Source of the DNA: a bacterium
Lineage (GTDB): Bacteria > Myxococcota_A > Bradymonadia > Bradymonadales > Bradymonadaceae
NCBI GenBank assembly: GCA_030427705.1
Contig: JAUIBR010000003.1
Span: 124,001-188,000 of the forward strand
Length of the DNA: 64,000 bases
Direction of reading: 5' to 3'
Shown: positions 34,907-45,466 of the stretch, one piece after another
Numbering within the stretch: the stretch's first letter is position 1
Layout of the letters: every line of letters begins with the position of its first letter
Notes under the pieces: model-generated
Database searches by the model: none
Told to the model about the DNA's origin: nothing
What the model saw: only the letters and a program-made list of their open reading frames with translations
Translations under genes and position numbers: made by a program

Positions 34907-36955
34907 ATGAAAAGGTCACTAGGCGTCGTTCTGTCTAGTCTTGCGCTTTTGGCGCTTTTACCCGCGACCGCTGCGGCTCAGCAAGTTACAGCGTTTGATG
35001 GTTCGGTGAGCCACACCGACCAAACAGGCGCGTTTCTGACCCAGTCGTCCGCGGCTTTGCCTGGCGACATGACGCAACCTGAAGATTACTCGACAGGTAT
35101 GCTCCACTACCGAGTTGACGTCACGGCGACGCCCGGAATGCGCGATACGACCTATGCGGTCTGCTTCGTTCAGGGCGCAAACACTGCATGTTCGGACTAT
35201 TCGAACCTGTCGTTCATGGCGAATGGCGAGGTGACGGGCCAACAGGCCATGAACACCTTGACCAACTACGCATCGATCGATTGGACGATGGCTATCGACA
35301 GCCTGCAGTTGGTCGCGACGGACACGAACGGCTACCCCGTTGATTCGACGGACACGATGTGGGATGGCAGCCCTGACTTCGCTCTCTACTACCCGCTGGA
35401 CCTTACGTTCCAGGCGGTCGTGGTTGCCAACGGCGGAACCTTCGCGGGCTTCCCCGGCATGAACATGAACATGCAGGTCGAGACTCCGGTCGCGAACCCT
35501 GGCGGCGGCAGCTACAGCAACTCCGTTCAGGTTGAGCTGACCACCGCGACAAACGGCGCAACCATCTACTACACAACGGATGGCTCCGACCCGACCGACC
35601 AGTCCACTGAGTACACGAACCAGCTTACGTTCACGGCCGACACCACGCTGAAGGCCATCGCATACGCGGCGAATATGGACCCAAGCGCCATCCTGACGGA
35701 GGCCTACACCGTGACGGTGCCAACGTCGGGCTTGCGAGCTCGCTACTACAACGGACGCAGCTTCGGCGACCTTCAATACACCCGTGTTGACCCCTCGATC
35801 AGCTTTACGTTCGCTGACGGCCAGTCACCGGCACCTGACGTACAGGCCAACAACTTCTCAATTCTGTGGTCTGGCACGGTCACTCCGCAATACTCAGGCG
35901 CCATGACGTTCCTGACGCGTTCCGACGACGGTGTACGCGTTTGGGTCAACAACCAGCTCGTCATCGACAACTGGAATTTCCAGGGCCCAACCGACCGTCA
36001 AGGTGACGTTCAGCTGACCGCCTTTGAAGAGTACGACATCTGGGTTGAGTACTTTAACGGCGGTGGCTCCGGTGAAATCAGCCTGAGCTGGGAGAGCGCC
36101 GAGCAGCCAAATGAAATCATCTCTGATTCATTCCTCAGCCCTGTTTCACCAAACGCTCGCGCCACCGTGTCGCTCTTCCTCGACGAAGATGACCAGACCG
36201 TCGCAGAAACCCAGACCGATCCAGTTCAGCTGACCATCAGCCGACGTGGCGCCCTCGATCAAGCCGTGCGTGTTGGGCTCACATTCAGCGGTACTGCGGT
36301 CAACGGCGAGGACTACGAGCAAATCCCAGCATTCATCGATATCCCCGCTGGTGAACTTTCAGCGAGCTTCGATATGCAGCCCATCATCGACGGCGTTGTC
36401 GAAGACGAAGAGCAGATCATTATCACCCTTGCCGAGGACAATGCGTACAACGTCGGCGCGCCTTCGACACAAACCATCAACCTCTTGGACTTCGACGAGA
36501 ACACCTTCACCATCGCTGGTGAGGTCATCTACACAGGCACCGAATCCGGCAAGATCTTCGTTCGTGCGTTCACAGATGACGACGAAATCTTCGAGGCACG
36601 CGAAATCGTCCTGCTTGATCCAGGCAACTTCGCTATCCCAGACGTCCAGGAGGGCAGCTACAACGTCGTCGCGTTCATCGACGTCAATGACAACGAGCGC
36701 CTCGACCCAGACGAAATCTGGAACCAGATTGCGGATGCCGAAGGCAACCCAGGTCAGGTGCTGATTCCATCACCTGAATCGACGATGGTCGTCATCGACT
36801 TGGATGCCGCTCCAGTGGGCGCACCGCCTGTCGAAGACACCGGTGGAGAGGAAGACGACGGTTGTTCAACGGTCGCAAACTCAACCGCACCAACGTCTCT
36901 TGGGCTGCTCCTGCTCGGCCTGTTTGTCGGGGTTCTTCGGCGTCGCCGAAACTAG
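34907..36955 (+). CDS. Surface protein with PA14 and Calx-beta domains and MYXO-CTERM-like tail
   Basis: A 682-residue secreted protein. The signal peptide ends LPATAAAQQ. Domains follow in order: an N-terminal region, a chitobiase-like C-terminal Ig module (about 210-275; NGATIYYTTDGSDPT), a PA14 domain (about 280-415; GLRARYYNGRSFGDLQYT, RSDDGVRVWVNNQLVIDNW), a Calx-beta module (about 425-530) and a SdrD-B-like module (VIYTGTESGKIFVRAF). The end, DDGC followed by a hydrophobic LGLLLLGLFVGV and RRRRN, is a MYXO-CTERM-like sorting signal. PA14 often binds glycans. ATG 34907 with GAGG upstream is preferred. Confidence 0.87.
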   Translation: MKRSLGVVLSSLALLALLPATAAAQQVTAFDGSVSHTDQTGAFLTQSSAALPGDMTQPEDYSTGMLHYRVDVTATPGMRDTTYAVCFVQGANTACSDYSNLSFMANGEVTGQQAMNTLTNYASIDWTMAIDSLQLVATDTNGYPVDSTDTMWDGSPDFALYYPLDLTFQAVVVANGGTFAGFPGMNMNMQVETPVANPGGGSYSNSVQVELTTATNGATIYYTTDGSDPTDQSTEYTNQLTFTADTTLKAIAYAANMDPSAILTEAYTVTVPTSGLRARYYNGRSFGDLQYTRVDPSISFTFADGQSPAPDVQANNFSILWSGTVTPQYSGAMTFLTRSDDGVRVWVNNQLVIDNWNFQGPTDRQGDVQLTAFEEYDIWVEYFNGGGSGEISLSWESAEQPNEIISDSFLSPVSPNARATVSLFLDEDDQTVAETQTDPVQLTISRRGALDQAVRVGLTFSGTAVNGEDYEQIPAFIDIPAGELSASFDMQPIIDGVVEDEEQIIITLAEDNAYNVGAPSTQTINLLDFDENTFTIAGEVIYTGTESGKIFVRAFTDDDEIFEAREIVLLDPGNFAIPDVQEGSYNVVAFIDVNDNERLDPDEIWNQIADAEGNPGQVLIPSPESTMVVIDLDAAPVGAPPVEDTGGEEDDGCSTVANSTAPTSLGLLLLGLFVGVLRRRRN

Positions 36956-37590
36956 AACTCGATACGCTTTGGCTGCGTTTGAGCGTTGCGATAACACTCC
37001 GTAGCCAACCGCATCAATTCATCCACAGCATCATCGTCTTTTGAGAAATCGATATCGGAGGTATCGATTTCCAGGAGCGGTGTTTCGTCATAGTGCTGGA
37101 AAAACTGCACGTAGAGAGTCCGCAGGCGCTCCAGATAGTCGACGTCCATGTTCTGCTCGTACGATCGACCACGCTTGCTGATTCGTCCCAAAAGCACGTC
37201 GAGTGGCGCATTGAGGTGGACCACCACATCAGGCTTAGGCACTTGTGTCGACAGGATCGTGTACATGCGGTCGTAGAGCGAAAGCTCGTGGTCCGAGAGC
37301 GTCAGGCTCGCGAACAGCCGACACTTGGTGAACAGGTAGTCGCTGACCGCCATGCGGCCAAACAGGTCGTCCTGAGCAAAGTCCTCTTGCTGCCGATAGC
37401 GGCTCAGCAAAAAGAACATCTCGGTCTGGAAGGCGTAGCGCTCACGGTTTCCGTAGAAGCGTTCAAGGAATGGGTTCTCCTCGAAGATTTCCAAGACCGT
37501 ACGGGCGTCATGCTGCTTGGCGAGCTTGGTCACCAGCGTCGTTTTTCCAACCCCAATTGGCCCTTCAATTACGATGTATCTGGGAGTCAC
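36952..37590 (-). CDS. Deoxynucleoside kinase (dAK/dGK type)
   Basis: A 212-residue salvage enzyme that phosphorylates deoxynucleosides. The P-loop GPIGVGKTTL lies near residue 10, and FEENPFLERFY holds the catalytic and substrate Glu. FQTEMFFLLSRYRQ and the SDYLFTKCRLFA segment replace the usual DRS motif. The lid has SKRGRSYEQNM with the conserved Arg pair. Length is typical. It overlaps the convergent surface-protein gene by four bases. Confidence 0.9.
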   Translation of the reverse strand: MTPRYIVIEGPIGVGKTTLVTKLAKQHDARTVLEIFEENPFLERFYGNRERYAFQTEMFFLLSRYRQQEDFAQDDLFGRMAVSDYLFTKCRLFASLTLSDHELSLYDRMYTILSTQVPKPDVVVHLNAPLDVLLGRISKRGRSYEQNMDVDYLERLRTLYVQFFQHYDETPLLEIDTSDIDFSKDDDAVDELMRLATECYRNAQTQPKRIEF

Positions 37591-37971
37591 GACCTGCTCT
37601 CAATCCGTTGAGATCGGTCTAGCGCAAAATCATCGACCTCACAACGCTCCGCTAGCGTCGACCCACGAAATCGGTGAGCCAAAGCGAACACGGCTGTAGT
37701 TGTTCAAGACGGAACGGACGTCAGTCCGTGGAGTTGAAGAACTACAGACTTGTCAACGAGCACGGCGAAGCCGCGCGCAGTTAACCAAATCGGTGAGGCA
37801 AAGCCGAACCACATCGGTGAGCGCCAGCGAACCAAATCAGTGAGCGAAAGCGAACTAAATCGGTGAGCGCCAGCGAACCAAATCGGTGAGGCAAAGCCGA
37901 ACCACATCGGTGAGCGCCAGCGAACCAAATCGGTGAGCGCTAGCGAACCAAATCAGTGAGCGAAAGCGAAC
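37591..37971. repeat. AACCAAATCGGTGAG repeat array, family B
   Basis: One isolated unit starts near 37666. About eight more fill 37786-37971, each with a constant AACCAAATCGGTGAG (or CACATCGGTGAG) and a variable mini-hairpin (GGCAAAGCC, GCGCCAGC, GCGAAAGC, GCGCTAGC). The array stops one base before the stop codon of the S1-domain gene. The first 75 bases and 37690-37785 show nothing else, apart from the divergent-free spacer before the kinase start. Confidence 0.8.
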
Positions 37972-39672
37972 CTACTTAAGCTTGTCCTTGAAGAGGTCAC
38001 CGAACGTCCCAAATCCGCCACTGTCCGAGTCGCTGTAAGAACGTGGCGCGTTGGCGCGCTCGGTTGCTTCAGCCATCTCAGATTCGGATTTAAGCGTGAG
38101 TGCCATGCGACGGCGCTCGGGCTCGATGCTGAGGACACGTGCTGTGATTTCATTGCCTTTCGAGAACTTTCGATGCGGCGTTGCACCAGATTCCAAGCCC
38201 ATCTCACTACGCGGGATGAGTGCGGTAATGCCGCCTTTCAGGCTCACGAAGACACCAAAATCTTCGACGTTTTCAATTGTGCCAGAGACTTCGAGGCCCA
38301 CAGCGAAATTCTCGTCGATGGCTGACCATGGGTCCTTCCCGGCGCCTTTCATGCTCAGACCAATTCGTTGCCGAACGATGTCCAGTGACTGAATCTCGAC
38401 CTGAACCTGCTCGCCAACCGAAACCACGTCTTTGGGGTGTTTGACGTGTTTTTCCCAGCTCATTTCGGAGACGTGGACGAGTCCCTCTAAGCCCGGAGCA
38501 AGCTCAACAAACGCACCGAATGGCTCAAGGCGTGACACGGTGCCAGTAACCTTCTGTCCTTCGACAAAGTTCGAAACGCCAGACTCCCAGGGGTCTTCGA
38601 GCGTTTCCTTGATGGAAAGCCCGATGCGCAATCCGTCGCGGTCTTCCTTCATCGAGAGGATTTTGACAGTGACCTGCTGGCCTTCCTTCAGCACTTCCGA
38701 TGGATGGTCAACGCGGCGATGGCCGAGCTCGGAGATGTGGATCAGACCTTCGACACCACCGATATCGACGAACGCACCGAAGTCAGCCAGACGGGTTACG
38801 ATGCCATCGACGTTCATCCCTTCGCCAAGCGTGGCCAGGGTCTTCTCGGCTGCGACTTTGCGCTCTTCTTCCAAGATGGCGGTCCGGCTGACAACGACGT
38901 TTCGTCCGTCTTCGCCGTACTTAGTGACGCGGAAAAGGTAGCTGTTTCCGACATGAACGTCTGGCTCCTCGGTAAATCCGAGCTCGATCTGGCTCATTGG
39001 GCAGAAGGCTCGAACGCCTTGAATCTCAACCTCGAAACCGCCTTTGTTGGTGCCGGTCACGCGACCTTCGATGGGCACGCCGGACGCGAATGCTTGCTCG
39101 ATCAGCTCGGATGCGAATTCACGTGAAGACAGCTTGCGGCCGACCTGAATGCCGGAGCGCGTGTCCGTCACGTAGACGTCTATAGAGTCGCCTTCGGCCA
39201 GCGTTAGCGCGCCTTCCTTGTCTTGGAACTCTGCGATTGGAGACAACGCTTCAGCGCGGCCTGGGAGTTCGAAGTAGACGTATTTGTCACCAATATTAAC
39301 CACGTGTGCCGCGACCTTGTCGCCGACCGAGAACGAAACGCGCTGTGGCTCGCCCATGCCGGACTCCGCGAGCATCGCCTCGAAGTCCTCCATGGAAGCT
39401 TGTTCGACCGTGGTCTCGATAACCGGTTCCGACTTTCGGACTGGTGCTGTGGTCTTGGGATCGACGACGCGACGACCAAGATTGAGGCCTTCCGTGTCGA
39501 CCTTCTTTTCAGGGATCAACGGCTTGGGCTCTGGTTTTGGCTCTGGAGCCGGAGGTGTCGCTTCGGCCTTGGCCTCTTCGGGCTTGGCTTCCGCGGTCTT
39601 CAGCGAAGGAGCTGGTTCGTCTTTCTTCTTTCGTACGATTGGCCCCAGAGGCCCTTGCTTCTTGTCGTTCAT
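37972..39672 (-). CDS. Multi-S1-domain RNA-binding protein, ribosomal protein S1-like
   Basis: A 566-residue protein. Residues 1-100 are a Pro/Glu/Lys-rich disordered extension. Five S1 (OB-fold) repeats follow, the best being the third and fourth (VDGIVTRLADFGAFVDIGG, GLIHISELGHRRVDHP; VTGTVSRLEPFGAFVELAPG, GLVHVSEMSWEKHV). It ends SGGFGTFGDLFKDKLK. It probably binds mRNA on the ribosome or acts in RNA turnover. Classical S1 has six repeats and no such extension, so this is an S1 paralogue or a divergent S1. I leave the symbol blank. Confidence 0.85.
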   Translation of the reverse strand: MNDKKQGPLGPIVRKKKDEPAPSLKTAEAKPEEAKAEATPPAPEPKPEPKPLIPEKKVDTEGLNLGRRVVDPKTTAPVRKSEPVIETTVEQASMEDFEAMLAESGMGEPQRVSFSVGDKVAAHVVNIGDKYVYFELPGRAEALSPIAEFQDKEGALTLAEGDSIDVYVTDTRSGIQVGRKLSSREFASELIEQAFASGVPIEGRVTGTNKGGFEVEIQGVRAFCPMSQIELGFTEEPDVHVGNSYLFRVTKYGEDGRNVVVSRTAILEEERKVAAEKTLATLGEGMNVDGIVTRLADFGAFVDIGGVEGLIHISELGHRRVDHPSEVLKEGQQVTVKILSMKEDRDGLRIGLSIKETLEDPWESGVSNFVEGQKVTGTVSRLEPFGAFVELAPGLEGLVHVSEMSWEKHVKHPKDVVSVGEQVQVEIQSLDIVRQRIGLSMKGAGKDPWSAIDENFAVGLEVSGTIENVEDFGVFVSLKGGITALIPRSEMGLESGATPHRKFSKGNEITARVLSIEPERRRMALTLKSESEMAEATERANAPRSYSDSDSGGFGTFGDLFKDKLK

Positions 39673-39704
39673 GACAGTTCCAATTTTGAATTCGCGGACG
39701 TTCT

Positions 39705-40115
39705 CTAACTCAATCCGGGGGCGTTTTCCAGCGTCTCAACGAACTCTTGAATGCGATCTTCTTCCCAATCTTCGTTAATCTCTGCGAGCAATGGCGTGAG
39801 TGAGAGAACTTTCGAAACGTCGTCTTCGAGCAGTGGGCGTGCGGCTTTCGTCAGTGCATCATCAAGCGCTTCGTCGAGGCTCATGCTGTCCAACCACGCT
39901 TCGTGGCTCGCCGCTTCGATGCGTTGACGAATCGCACGAGACTCAAGGAAAAGAGCATCCACCTCGTCCTGATATGGGTGTTCGCCTTTTAGATAGTCTT
40001 TGAGCGCTGTGTTCTCGGACCGCTGGTTTGCGAACTCCCAGATGAGCCTTGCGCTAATGCCCAAAAACAAAAGGCCGCCAATGGCGGCCAGTACGATGGA
40101 AACTTCGAGGGACAC
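39705..40115 (-). CDS. Single-pass membrane protein of unknown function
   Basis: A 136-residue protein with one N-terminal membrane helix (about 5-27, VSIVLAAIGGLLFLGISARLI) and a charged helical domain with no family I recognise. The GTG start overlaps the stop of the upstream VWA lipoprotein by one base (TAGTG), so expression is coupled. The S1-domain gene follows 32 bases later. Confidence 0.7.
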   Translation of the reverse strand: MSLEVSIVLAAIGGLLFLGISARLIWEFANQRSENTALKDYLKGEHPYQDEVDALFLESRAIRQRIEAASHEAWLDSMSLDEALDDALTKAARPLLEDDVSKVLSLTPLLAEINEDWEEDRIQEFVETLENAPGLS

Positions 40116-41773
40116 TAGTTTCGAACGCGTCCAAGTCGGATGACAGGGCGGCTGTCCGACACGTCGTCGGCCGTGAAGTCTTGGCTGAGGTCGCCAAAGC
40201 CCAGGAGGCCAAGGACAACACCACTCCAGCGGAAGAAGCCAGGGTCGATGTCTGGATCATCGAGGACGCTGAAGTTTGCGCCAATCGAGAACTGGCCATC
40301 GATCGTGGTTGGCAGCGCGCGCCACCAATCCCGCATATCGTCTGGGCGAGTCACGTACATGTAGTTTCCGCCGGTGCGGCATGCGAGGTCGGCGTAGCGG
40401 TCGACTGGTCCGAGGCGGCCCGTCGCGTCGTAGCGCGGCATGCAGTAGCTGAGCGATGACTGCGAGGTTCCGTCCTGATCCGTTTCACCGTAGACGGTGA
40501 CGGGTCGGCAGGACTCGTAGTTCTGGCACGTCGAGTCGTCGCCGCAAGGCTGTGCGCCCATGCAGTTCACGTCATCTTGGCACATCGTGTTGCCCGCGTA
40601 GTACGTCGAGAGGTCGCGAACCAACGATGGGTCGATCGCGCTGTCGAGGTGGACGATGAACGTGTGGATGTTCTCGTCTTGCAACGCTTGGAGCGTCGAC
40701 GCGTAGGTGTACTGCTCGTCGTAAACTTCGTTCACGCCATCGGTGAAGATGAAGAGGAACTTCTCGTGGTCGTCGTACTTGTCGAGACCGAAGTCGCTCT
40801 CAATGACTTTGCCGATTGCCTGGTAGAGGTTTGCTGGACGAGGCACTGGGTCAGGCATTTCGTCGATCTTGGAGTCTGCCAACGAAAGGTCGTTGGTGTA
40901 GCGGTCGTTTAGGACGCCGGGATCGTCGTTCGTAATCGGGCGCGCCTGGGCTGGAACGTCTCCACCATACCACCACACGCTGACGGCGGTATTGGTTGGT
41001 TTCGCCACAGAAGCAAGGCCGACCATGAATTGCTTGATGGACTCTTTGTAGACGAATCGAGGGTCGCTTGCGCGGTCTTCGTTCGTGAACAGGTCGCGCT
41101 CGCCGTTATCGTCGAACAGCGATCCACTTGCGGTTGGCAGTCGGCCAACGAGGCTGGTCGTGTTCTCGATCAAAACGGTAACCAACTGCTTCTTCTCTTC
41201 GTCCAGACCTGGATCGAAGTCCGTTTGTGCGGAGCCCGGAAGGAGCTCAACACCGGTCTGTTGCGTGCATTGGCGAGGAGCGCCTGGCAATCCGCCAGCC
41301 GCGCACTTGAAGCCGTAATCACATTCAGCATCGGTGCTGCAGGTCGTCTCGCCAGCCACGCTGACGCGAGGGCGGCGGACCGCGATCGAGCCAGTGTTGA
41401 TGACTGGACCAGGGTAAACTACGCGGCCACTGACGACATCGCCTTCAACCACAGGAACCACATCGGTCGAGCCAAACACAAATGGAATGCGTTGGTCGGC
41501 ACCGGGATCGTCACAGCTGAGCGGTACCGGTGGGAACACGAGGATCCCGTTTGGTCGTCGTTCAACGCCTGGAGGCTCAATATTATTGGTGTTGTTAACG
41601 TTGTTAACGTTGTTGACGTTATTGACGTTGTTAACGTTATTCGAATTGTTCGAATTGTTGACGTTATTAGTGTTGTTGACGTTATTGTCGTTGTTGTTCG
41701 ACGTTTCGTCGTCACCACCGCACGCTGCGGTCAACAGCAAGATCGCCAAGATACTAAGCCAGCGTTTAGACAT
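40115..41773 (-). CDS. Lipoprotein with Asn-rich linker and VWA-like domain
   Basis: A 552-residue lipoprotein (lipobox LTAAC, Cys about residue 18). A linker of about 45 residues built from NNVNN units follows. Residues about 190-390 look like a von Willebrand A domain: central strand KKQLVTVLIENTTSL, then FLFIFTDGVNEV and NIHTFIVHLD. The usual DxSxS metal site is replaced by ENTTS, so metal binding is uncertain. Many Cys flank the domain (CSTDAECDYGFKC, CQDDVNCMG), suggesting disulphides. It is probably displayed in the envelope. Confidence 0.82.
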   Translation of the reverse strand: MSKRWLSILAILLLTAACGGDDETSNNNDNNVNNTNNVNNSNNSNNVNNVNNVNNVNNVNNTNNIEPPGVERRPNGILVFPPVPLSCDDPGADQRIPFVFGSTDVVPVVEGDVVSGRVVYPGPVINTGSIAVRRPRVSVAGETTCSTDAECDYGFKCAAGGLPGAPRQCTQQTGVELLPGSAQTDFDPGLDEEKKQLVTVLIENTTSLVGRLPTASGSLFDDNGERDLFTNEDRASDPRFVYKESIKQFMVGLASVAKPTNTAVSVWWYGGDVPAQARPITNDDPGVLNDRYTNDLSLADSKIDEMPDPVPRPANLYQAIGKVIESDFGLDKYDDHEKFLFIFTDGVNEVYDEQYTYASTLQALQDENIHTFIVHLDSAIDPSLVRDLSTYYAGNTMCQDDVNCMGAQPCGDDSTCQNYESCRPVTVYGETDQDGTSQSSLSYCMPRYDATGRLGPVDRYADLACRTGGNYMYVTRPDDMRDWWRALPTTIDGQFSIGANFSVLDDPDIDPGFFRWSGVVLGLLGFGDLSQDFTADDVSDSRPVIRLGRVRN

Positions 41774-42121
41774 CAGGTATTACCTAGTTAAAAAGCAGCA
41801 ACGCCACAGATTTGTGGCGCAATCCGGCGGAGAATAGCGCTGCTCGATATTCGAATCAAGCGGGGGTTCCTAAGGACCTAAGATTGGTCCCTAAGGACCT
41901 AAGGTTCTCACCCGCGCCAGCGAACGCAGTGAGCGACGCCAGCGAAGCCGAAGGCGAGCGACGCCAGCGAACGAAGTGAGCGACCCCAGTGAGGCAAAGC
42001 CGAACGATTAGGTTGTTTGTAGGGAATTTACACACTAAGATGCGGCCGCTCGCCGGAATTTTCTGGCGCAATTTGGGTTTTCACGAATCCTAGACGCACG
42101 TTTCTGCCAAGGAGTTATGGC
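41774..42121. repeat. Composite repeat spacer: families C, A and B
   Basis: CCTAAGGA-type repeats (41868-41907) are followed by family A units in reverse orientation (41911-41993; CCAGCGAAGCCGAAGGCGAG, GCGAACGAAGTGAGC). A single family B hairpin (GTGAGGCAAAGCCGAAC) follows. This is a divergent spacer, so promoters for both flanking genes must lie here, but none is clear. AGGAG precedes the GTG start at 42122. Confidence 0.75.
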
Positions 42122-45100
42122 GTGGCGAATGAAACGATTCTCATCGTCGATGCCGACAAGAAAAGCCGCAAAGTTCTCGAAGTTAGCTTCAAGAAGGCCG
42201 GCTACCGTGTTGCGCTTACTGAGTCTCCAATTGAGGCCAAGCGCAGTATTGCGTCTGAACTCCCCGACATCGTTATCTCGGATACTACGTTCCCATCGGG
42301 AGACGGGTTCGAGCTATTGGCTACTCTGAAAGAAGAGGATTCCACCAAGGGAATTCCGTTCATCTTTTTGACCGAGGAGCGCTCGCTTCCCCAGAAGATG
42401 CGCGGCTTCGAGCTAGGTGCCGACGATTACCTGACGAAACCCGTCTATATTAAAGAGGTGACGACTCGCGTTGAGTTGTTGCTTCAGAAGCGCGCGAAAG
42501 AGCTTTTCAGCGAAAGCGATATTGAAGAGATCGAAGGCGAGCTTGCGAACATCACGATGATCGACCTCTTGCAGACGATCGAGGAAGAGCTTCGCTCGGG
42601 CTCGATTCGCCTGTCGCGGGGCGCACGTGAAGCTGTTGTCTACTTTCGGGAAGGCAACATCTTGGATGCAATTTGTGGCAAACTTCAGGGCGAAGAAGCG
42701 ATCTATCGTTTGATGCTCTGGCCCGATGGCAACTTTGTCATGCGCTACCACGAGAACGTGCAGCGCGCCGATCGCATCGAAAAAGACTCCAGCGCTCTGT
42801 TGCTCGAAGGCATCAAACGTCTGGAAACCTGGAACGAGCTCGTGCGCGAGCTGCCTGGACTCCACCGTTTGTTCGAGGCTGACTACCAGCGACTGCCCAA
42901 TATTATCAACGAAGTCCCGCTTGAGGTGGGCCGCGTACTTCGTCTGTTTGACGGCTATCGAACGCTTCGCGACGTGGTTGAAGACAGTCCCGTTGATGAC
43001 GTGACGTCGCTGCAGATCATCAAGAAGTTGTTGGCCGACGACATTCTTTTGGATGTGACTCCAAAAGGGCAAAAGACGCAGAAGATCGACCGCCGTACGA
43101 ACCTCGCCGCATGGCTTGAAGGTGAGCAAAAGCGGCAGTCTGACGCCAATCGAAGCGGCGACACCGATCATGGTTTGGCGACGGAATTGGGACGGGAAGA
43201 TACATCGCCAAAGTTTGGTGCCATCCAACGCAACGGGGCGACGCCAGCCCGGATCACCGAGCAGACCGAAACGCCTGATATCCACGAGACCAAGGAAACC
43301 AAGGCTGGATCTTGGAACTTCCACTTCGAGGATGGCCCGGATCAAACCGAAGCGATCAAGAAGATCGAAGAGGAAGAGCGGATTCGACGTGAAGCCGAAG
43401 CCCGCAACTTGGCTGGTGCAACCACGCTTCAGTACGCGCCAGCATTGGATCGCGAAACTGGCGAAGCAACCGGCAGCAGTAAGTCGATCGTTCAACAGCT
43501 GGAAGAGTACGAGTCACGGCGACGTGCGGAAGAAGCCAAGCAGCTAACGCAATCGCAGGAGAGCATTCGGATCACCAATATGGGATTCGGACGAAATCCT
43601 GATGTGGACGAAGACGAGCGACGCGAGAAACGCATCACAGATCCGATTCGTCCCGCGGTATCGCGTGACCCCGAACCTGAACCAGATCACGATGATGACG
43701 AGGGCGGTGTTGTTCGGCGCAAGCGTCAGTCGACCCCGATCACGACCCCTGCGCAGACCGCGTTCGATTCGTCGCCGATCAGTGAGGTTGAGCTCGATGA
43801 AGCCGGAACTGGCGAGCTTCCTGAGGGAACGACCAACGAAGAATCGCGCCCATTCAGTGAAGAAGACGAAGAAGCCATCACCGATGAGCTGTTCGCCGAC
43901 ATCGATTCGGACTCGTACCAAACACCCGTTCCGACGTTGGAAATGCCCGACGATCACGATGACGACGACGAAGTCGAGATCGAGCAGACGCCAACCGCTG
44001 ATGTGATGCCGCATTCGCTCAAAGACCAGAGCGCCTTTGAGACGACCGAAGAGCTTGATCACGTTGACGATGAACCGTTTGGTGAGGTTGAGCTTAAGAG
44101 CAAGCTCGATGAGCACGCCGTGCCAGGGCTCAGCGAAGATATTTCAGAGGCCGACGTCTTCGAAGATGATGACGACGAGCCCGAAGCGTTGGGCGCAGAT
44201 ATCTCCCAACCGTTTCCCGGCGACATCGACTTTGGGGAGAAAGAAGACTCAAGAGAGCGCGTTACTCGGGATATCCGGCCGCCCTCAGATCTCTTCCCAC
44301 TCGGCGATGAGATCAGCGACGCGGAAGCCGCGACAGCCGATCCGTTTGAGGATCCGAAACTTGAAGAATCGACGGCGCCGACGGATTACGACGAGATTCC
44401 AATCGAAGCATTGGAGCCTCCCGCCAAACGTCGCTCCAAAGACGGGCAGATCGTTAAGAGCGAGTACGACCTGACCAACGGTGTTGGCGGAATCGTCGAG
44501 AAGACCGATCCACCAGAATCGGATCAGTCCTCCGAAGTTGTGGCTCGAGACACCGGTGAGCACAGCTTCTTCGCTGCTGACTCTCAAGAGTTCGAATTCC
44601 ACACCGAAGAATCTTCAAGCAACACACCGATCGTTGTCTTGTTGATCATTGGTGTTTTGGCCGTCTTTGCATTCCTGGCCTACAACTCGGGCGAGAAGAC
44701 ACCGGAAACCACCAATAATGCGGTGGCTACGAACACCAACAACGCCACGGCGACCGAGCCGGACACGGGTGTTGCTGAGGTTGATGCTGGCGAACCGGAA
44801 GAACCAGGTCTTGATTCCGCTGCAGCGCTGGCAGCGTCCATCGATCTGGCAGACGATGTCGAATTCACAGCACAAGATACCGCCCTCATCATGAGCGGTG
44901 CAGATGTCTTCGCTGCTGACGCCGGCATGGACGCAGGGTTAGCTGGCGCCGACATGGGAACCGATACAGGTGTTGAGGTTGCGACGAACGACCCGGTTCA
45001 GCCTGACCCCGTTCAGCCTGACAACCCAGAAGTCGCGGTCAACGACAAGCCCGATACGAACGACAAACCAGATACGAACGACAAGCCGGACACCAACGAA

Positions 45101-45466
45101 GAACCCGTCGCATCAGCCTCGAAAGGGTCGGTGACGAAGGCTCAGCGTCTGATCAAGTCCGACAAAAACGATGAAGCGTTGGATATGCTTCGCGAGATGA
45201 GCGCCGAATCGCCAACTAGCGGCAAGATCGCGTATCTGCATGGTCAGGCAGCGTTCAACACGATGAAAAACTCCGAGGCTATCGAGCAGTTCTCGCGTGC
45301 CGAGCGCCTTGGATATCGACCTGCAAACCTCTATCTAGACCTCGGTGCCGCCTATAATATCGACGGCAAATCCGGGAAGGCCAAAGAGGCCTACGAGAAG
45401 TTCCTGCAACTTCGGCCAAACGGAAAGATGGCCGACGAAGTGCGAAAGATTGTCGAAGGGCTGTAG
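42122..45466 (+). CDS. Receiver-PATAN (DUF4388)-membrane-TPR protein
   Basis: A 1114-residue protein. The receiver (residues 1-122) has D10/D12, phospho-Asp D54 in [13 protein letters not shown] and LTKPV. A PATAN/DUF4388 domain follows (about 140-320; [20 protein letters not shown]). About 500 residues are acidic and disordered. One membrane helix lies near 840-860 ([20 protein letters not shown]). After a Pro/Asp/Asn repeat (PDTNDK, three copies) comes a TPR region (about 1010-1114). It seems to link cytosolic phosphosignalling with a periplasmic scaffold. The GTG start has AGGAG upstream, and its TAG overlaps the tsaD GTG. Confidence 0.82.
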   Translation: MANETILIVDADKKSRKVLEVSFKKAGYRVALTESPIEAKRSIASELPDIVISDTTFPSGDGFELLATLKEEDSTKGIPFIFLTEERSLPQKMRGFELGADDYLTKPVYIKEVTTRVELLLQKRAKELFSESDIEEIEGELANITMIDLLQTIEEELRSGSIRLSRGAREAVVYFREGNILDAICGKLQGEEAIYRLMLWPDGNFVMRYHENVQRADRIEKDSSALLLEGIKRLETWNELVRELPGLHRLFEADYQRLPNIINEVPLEVGRVLRLFDGYRTLRDVVEDSPVDDVTSLQIIKKLLADDILLDVTPKGQKTQKIDRRTNLAAWLEGEQKRQSDANRSGDTDHGLATELGREDTSPKFGAIQRNGATPARITEQTETPDIHETKETKAGSWNFHFEDGPDQTEAIKKIEEEERIRREAEARNLAGATTLQYAPALDRETGEATGSSKSIVQQLEEYESRRRAEEAKQLTQSQESIRITNMGFGRNPDVDEDERREKRITDPIRPAVSRDPEPEPDHDDDEGGVVRRKRQSTPITTPAQTAFDSSPISEVELDEAGTGELPEGTTNEESRPFSEEDEEAITDELFADIDSDSYQTPVPTLEMPDDHDDDDEVEIEQTPTADVMPHSLKDQSAFETTEELDHVDDEPFGEVELKSKLDEHAVPGLSEDISEADVFEDDDDEPEALGADISQPFPGDIDFGEKEDSRERVTRDIRPPSDLFPLGDEISDAEAATADPFEDPKLEESTAPTDYDEIPIEALEPPAKRRSKDGQIVKSEYDLTNGVGGIVEKTDPPESDQSSEVVARDTGEHSFFAADSQEFEFHTEESSSNTPIVVLLIIGVLAVFAFLAYNSGEKTPETTNNAVATNTNNATATEPDTGVAEVDAGEPEEPGLDSAAALAASIDLADDVEFTAQDTALIMSGADVFAADAGMDAGLAGADMGTDTGVEVATNDPVQPDPVQPDNPEVAVNDKPDTNDKPDTNDKPDTNEEPVASASKGSVTKAQRLIKSDKNDEALDMLREMSAESPTSGKIAYLHGQAAFNTMKNSEAIEQFSRAERLGYRPANLYLDLGAAYNIDGKSGKAKEAYEKFLQLRPNGKMADEVRKIVEGL

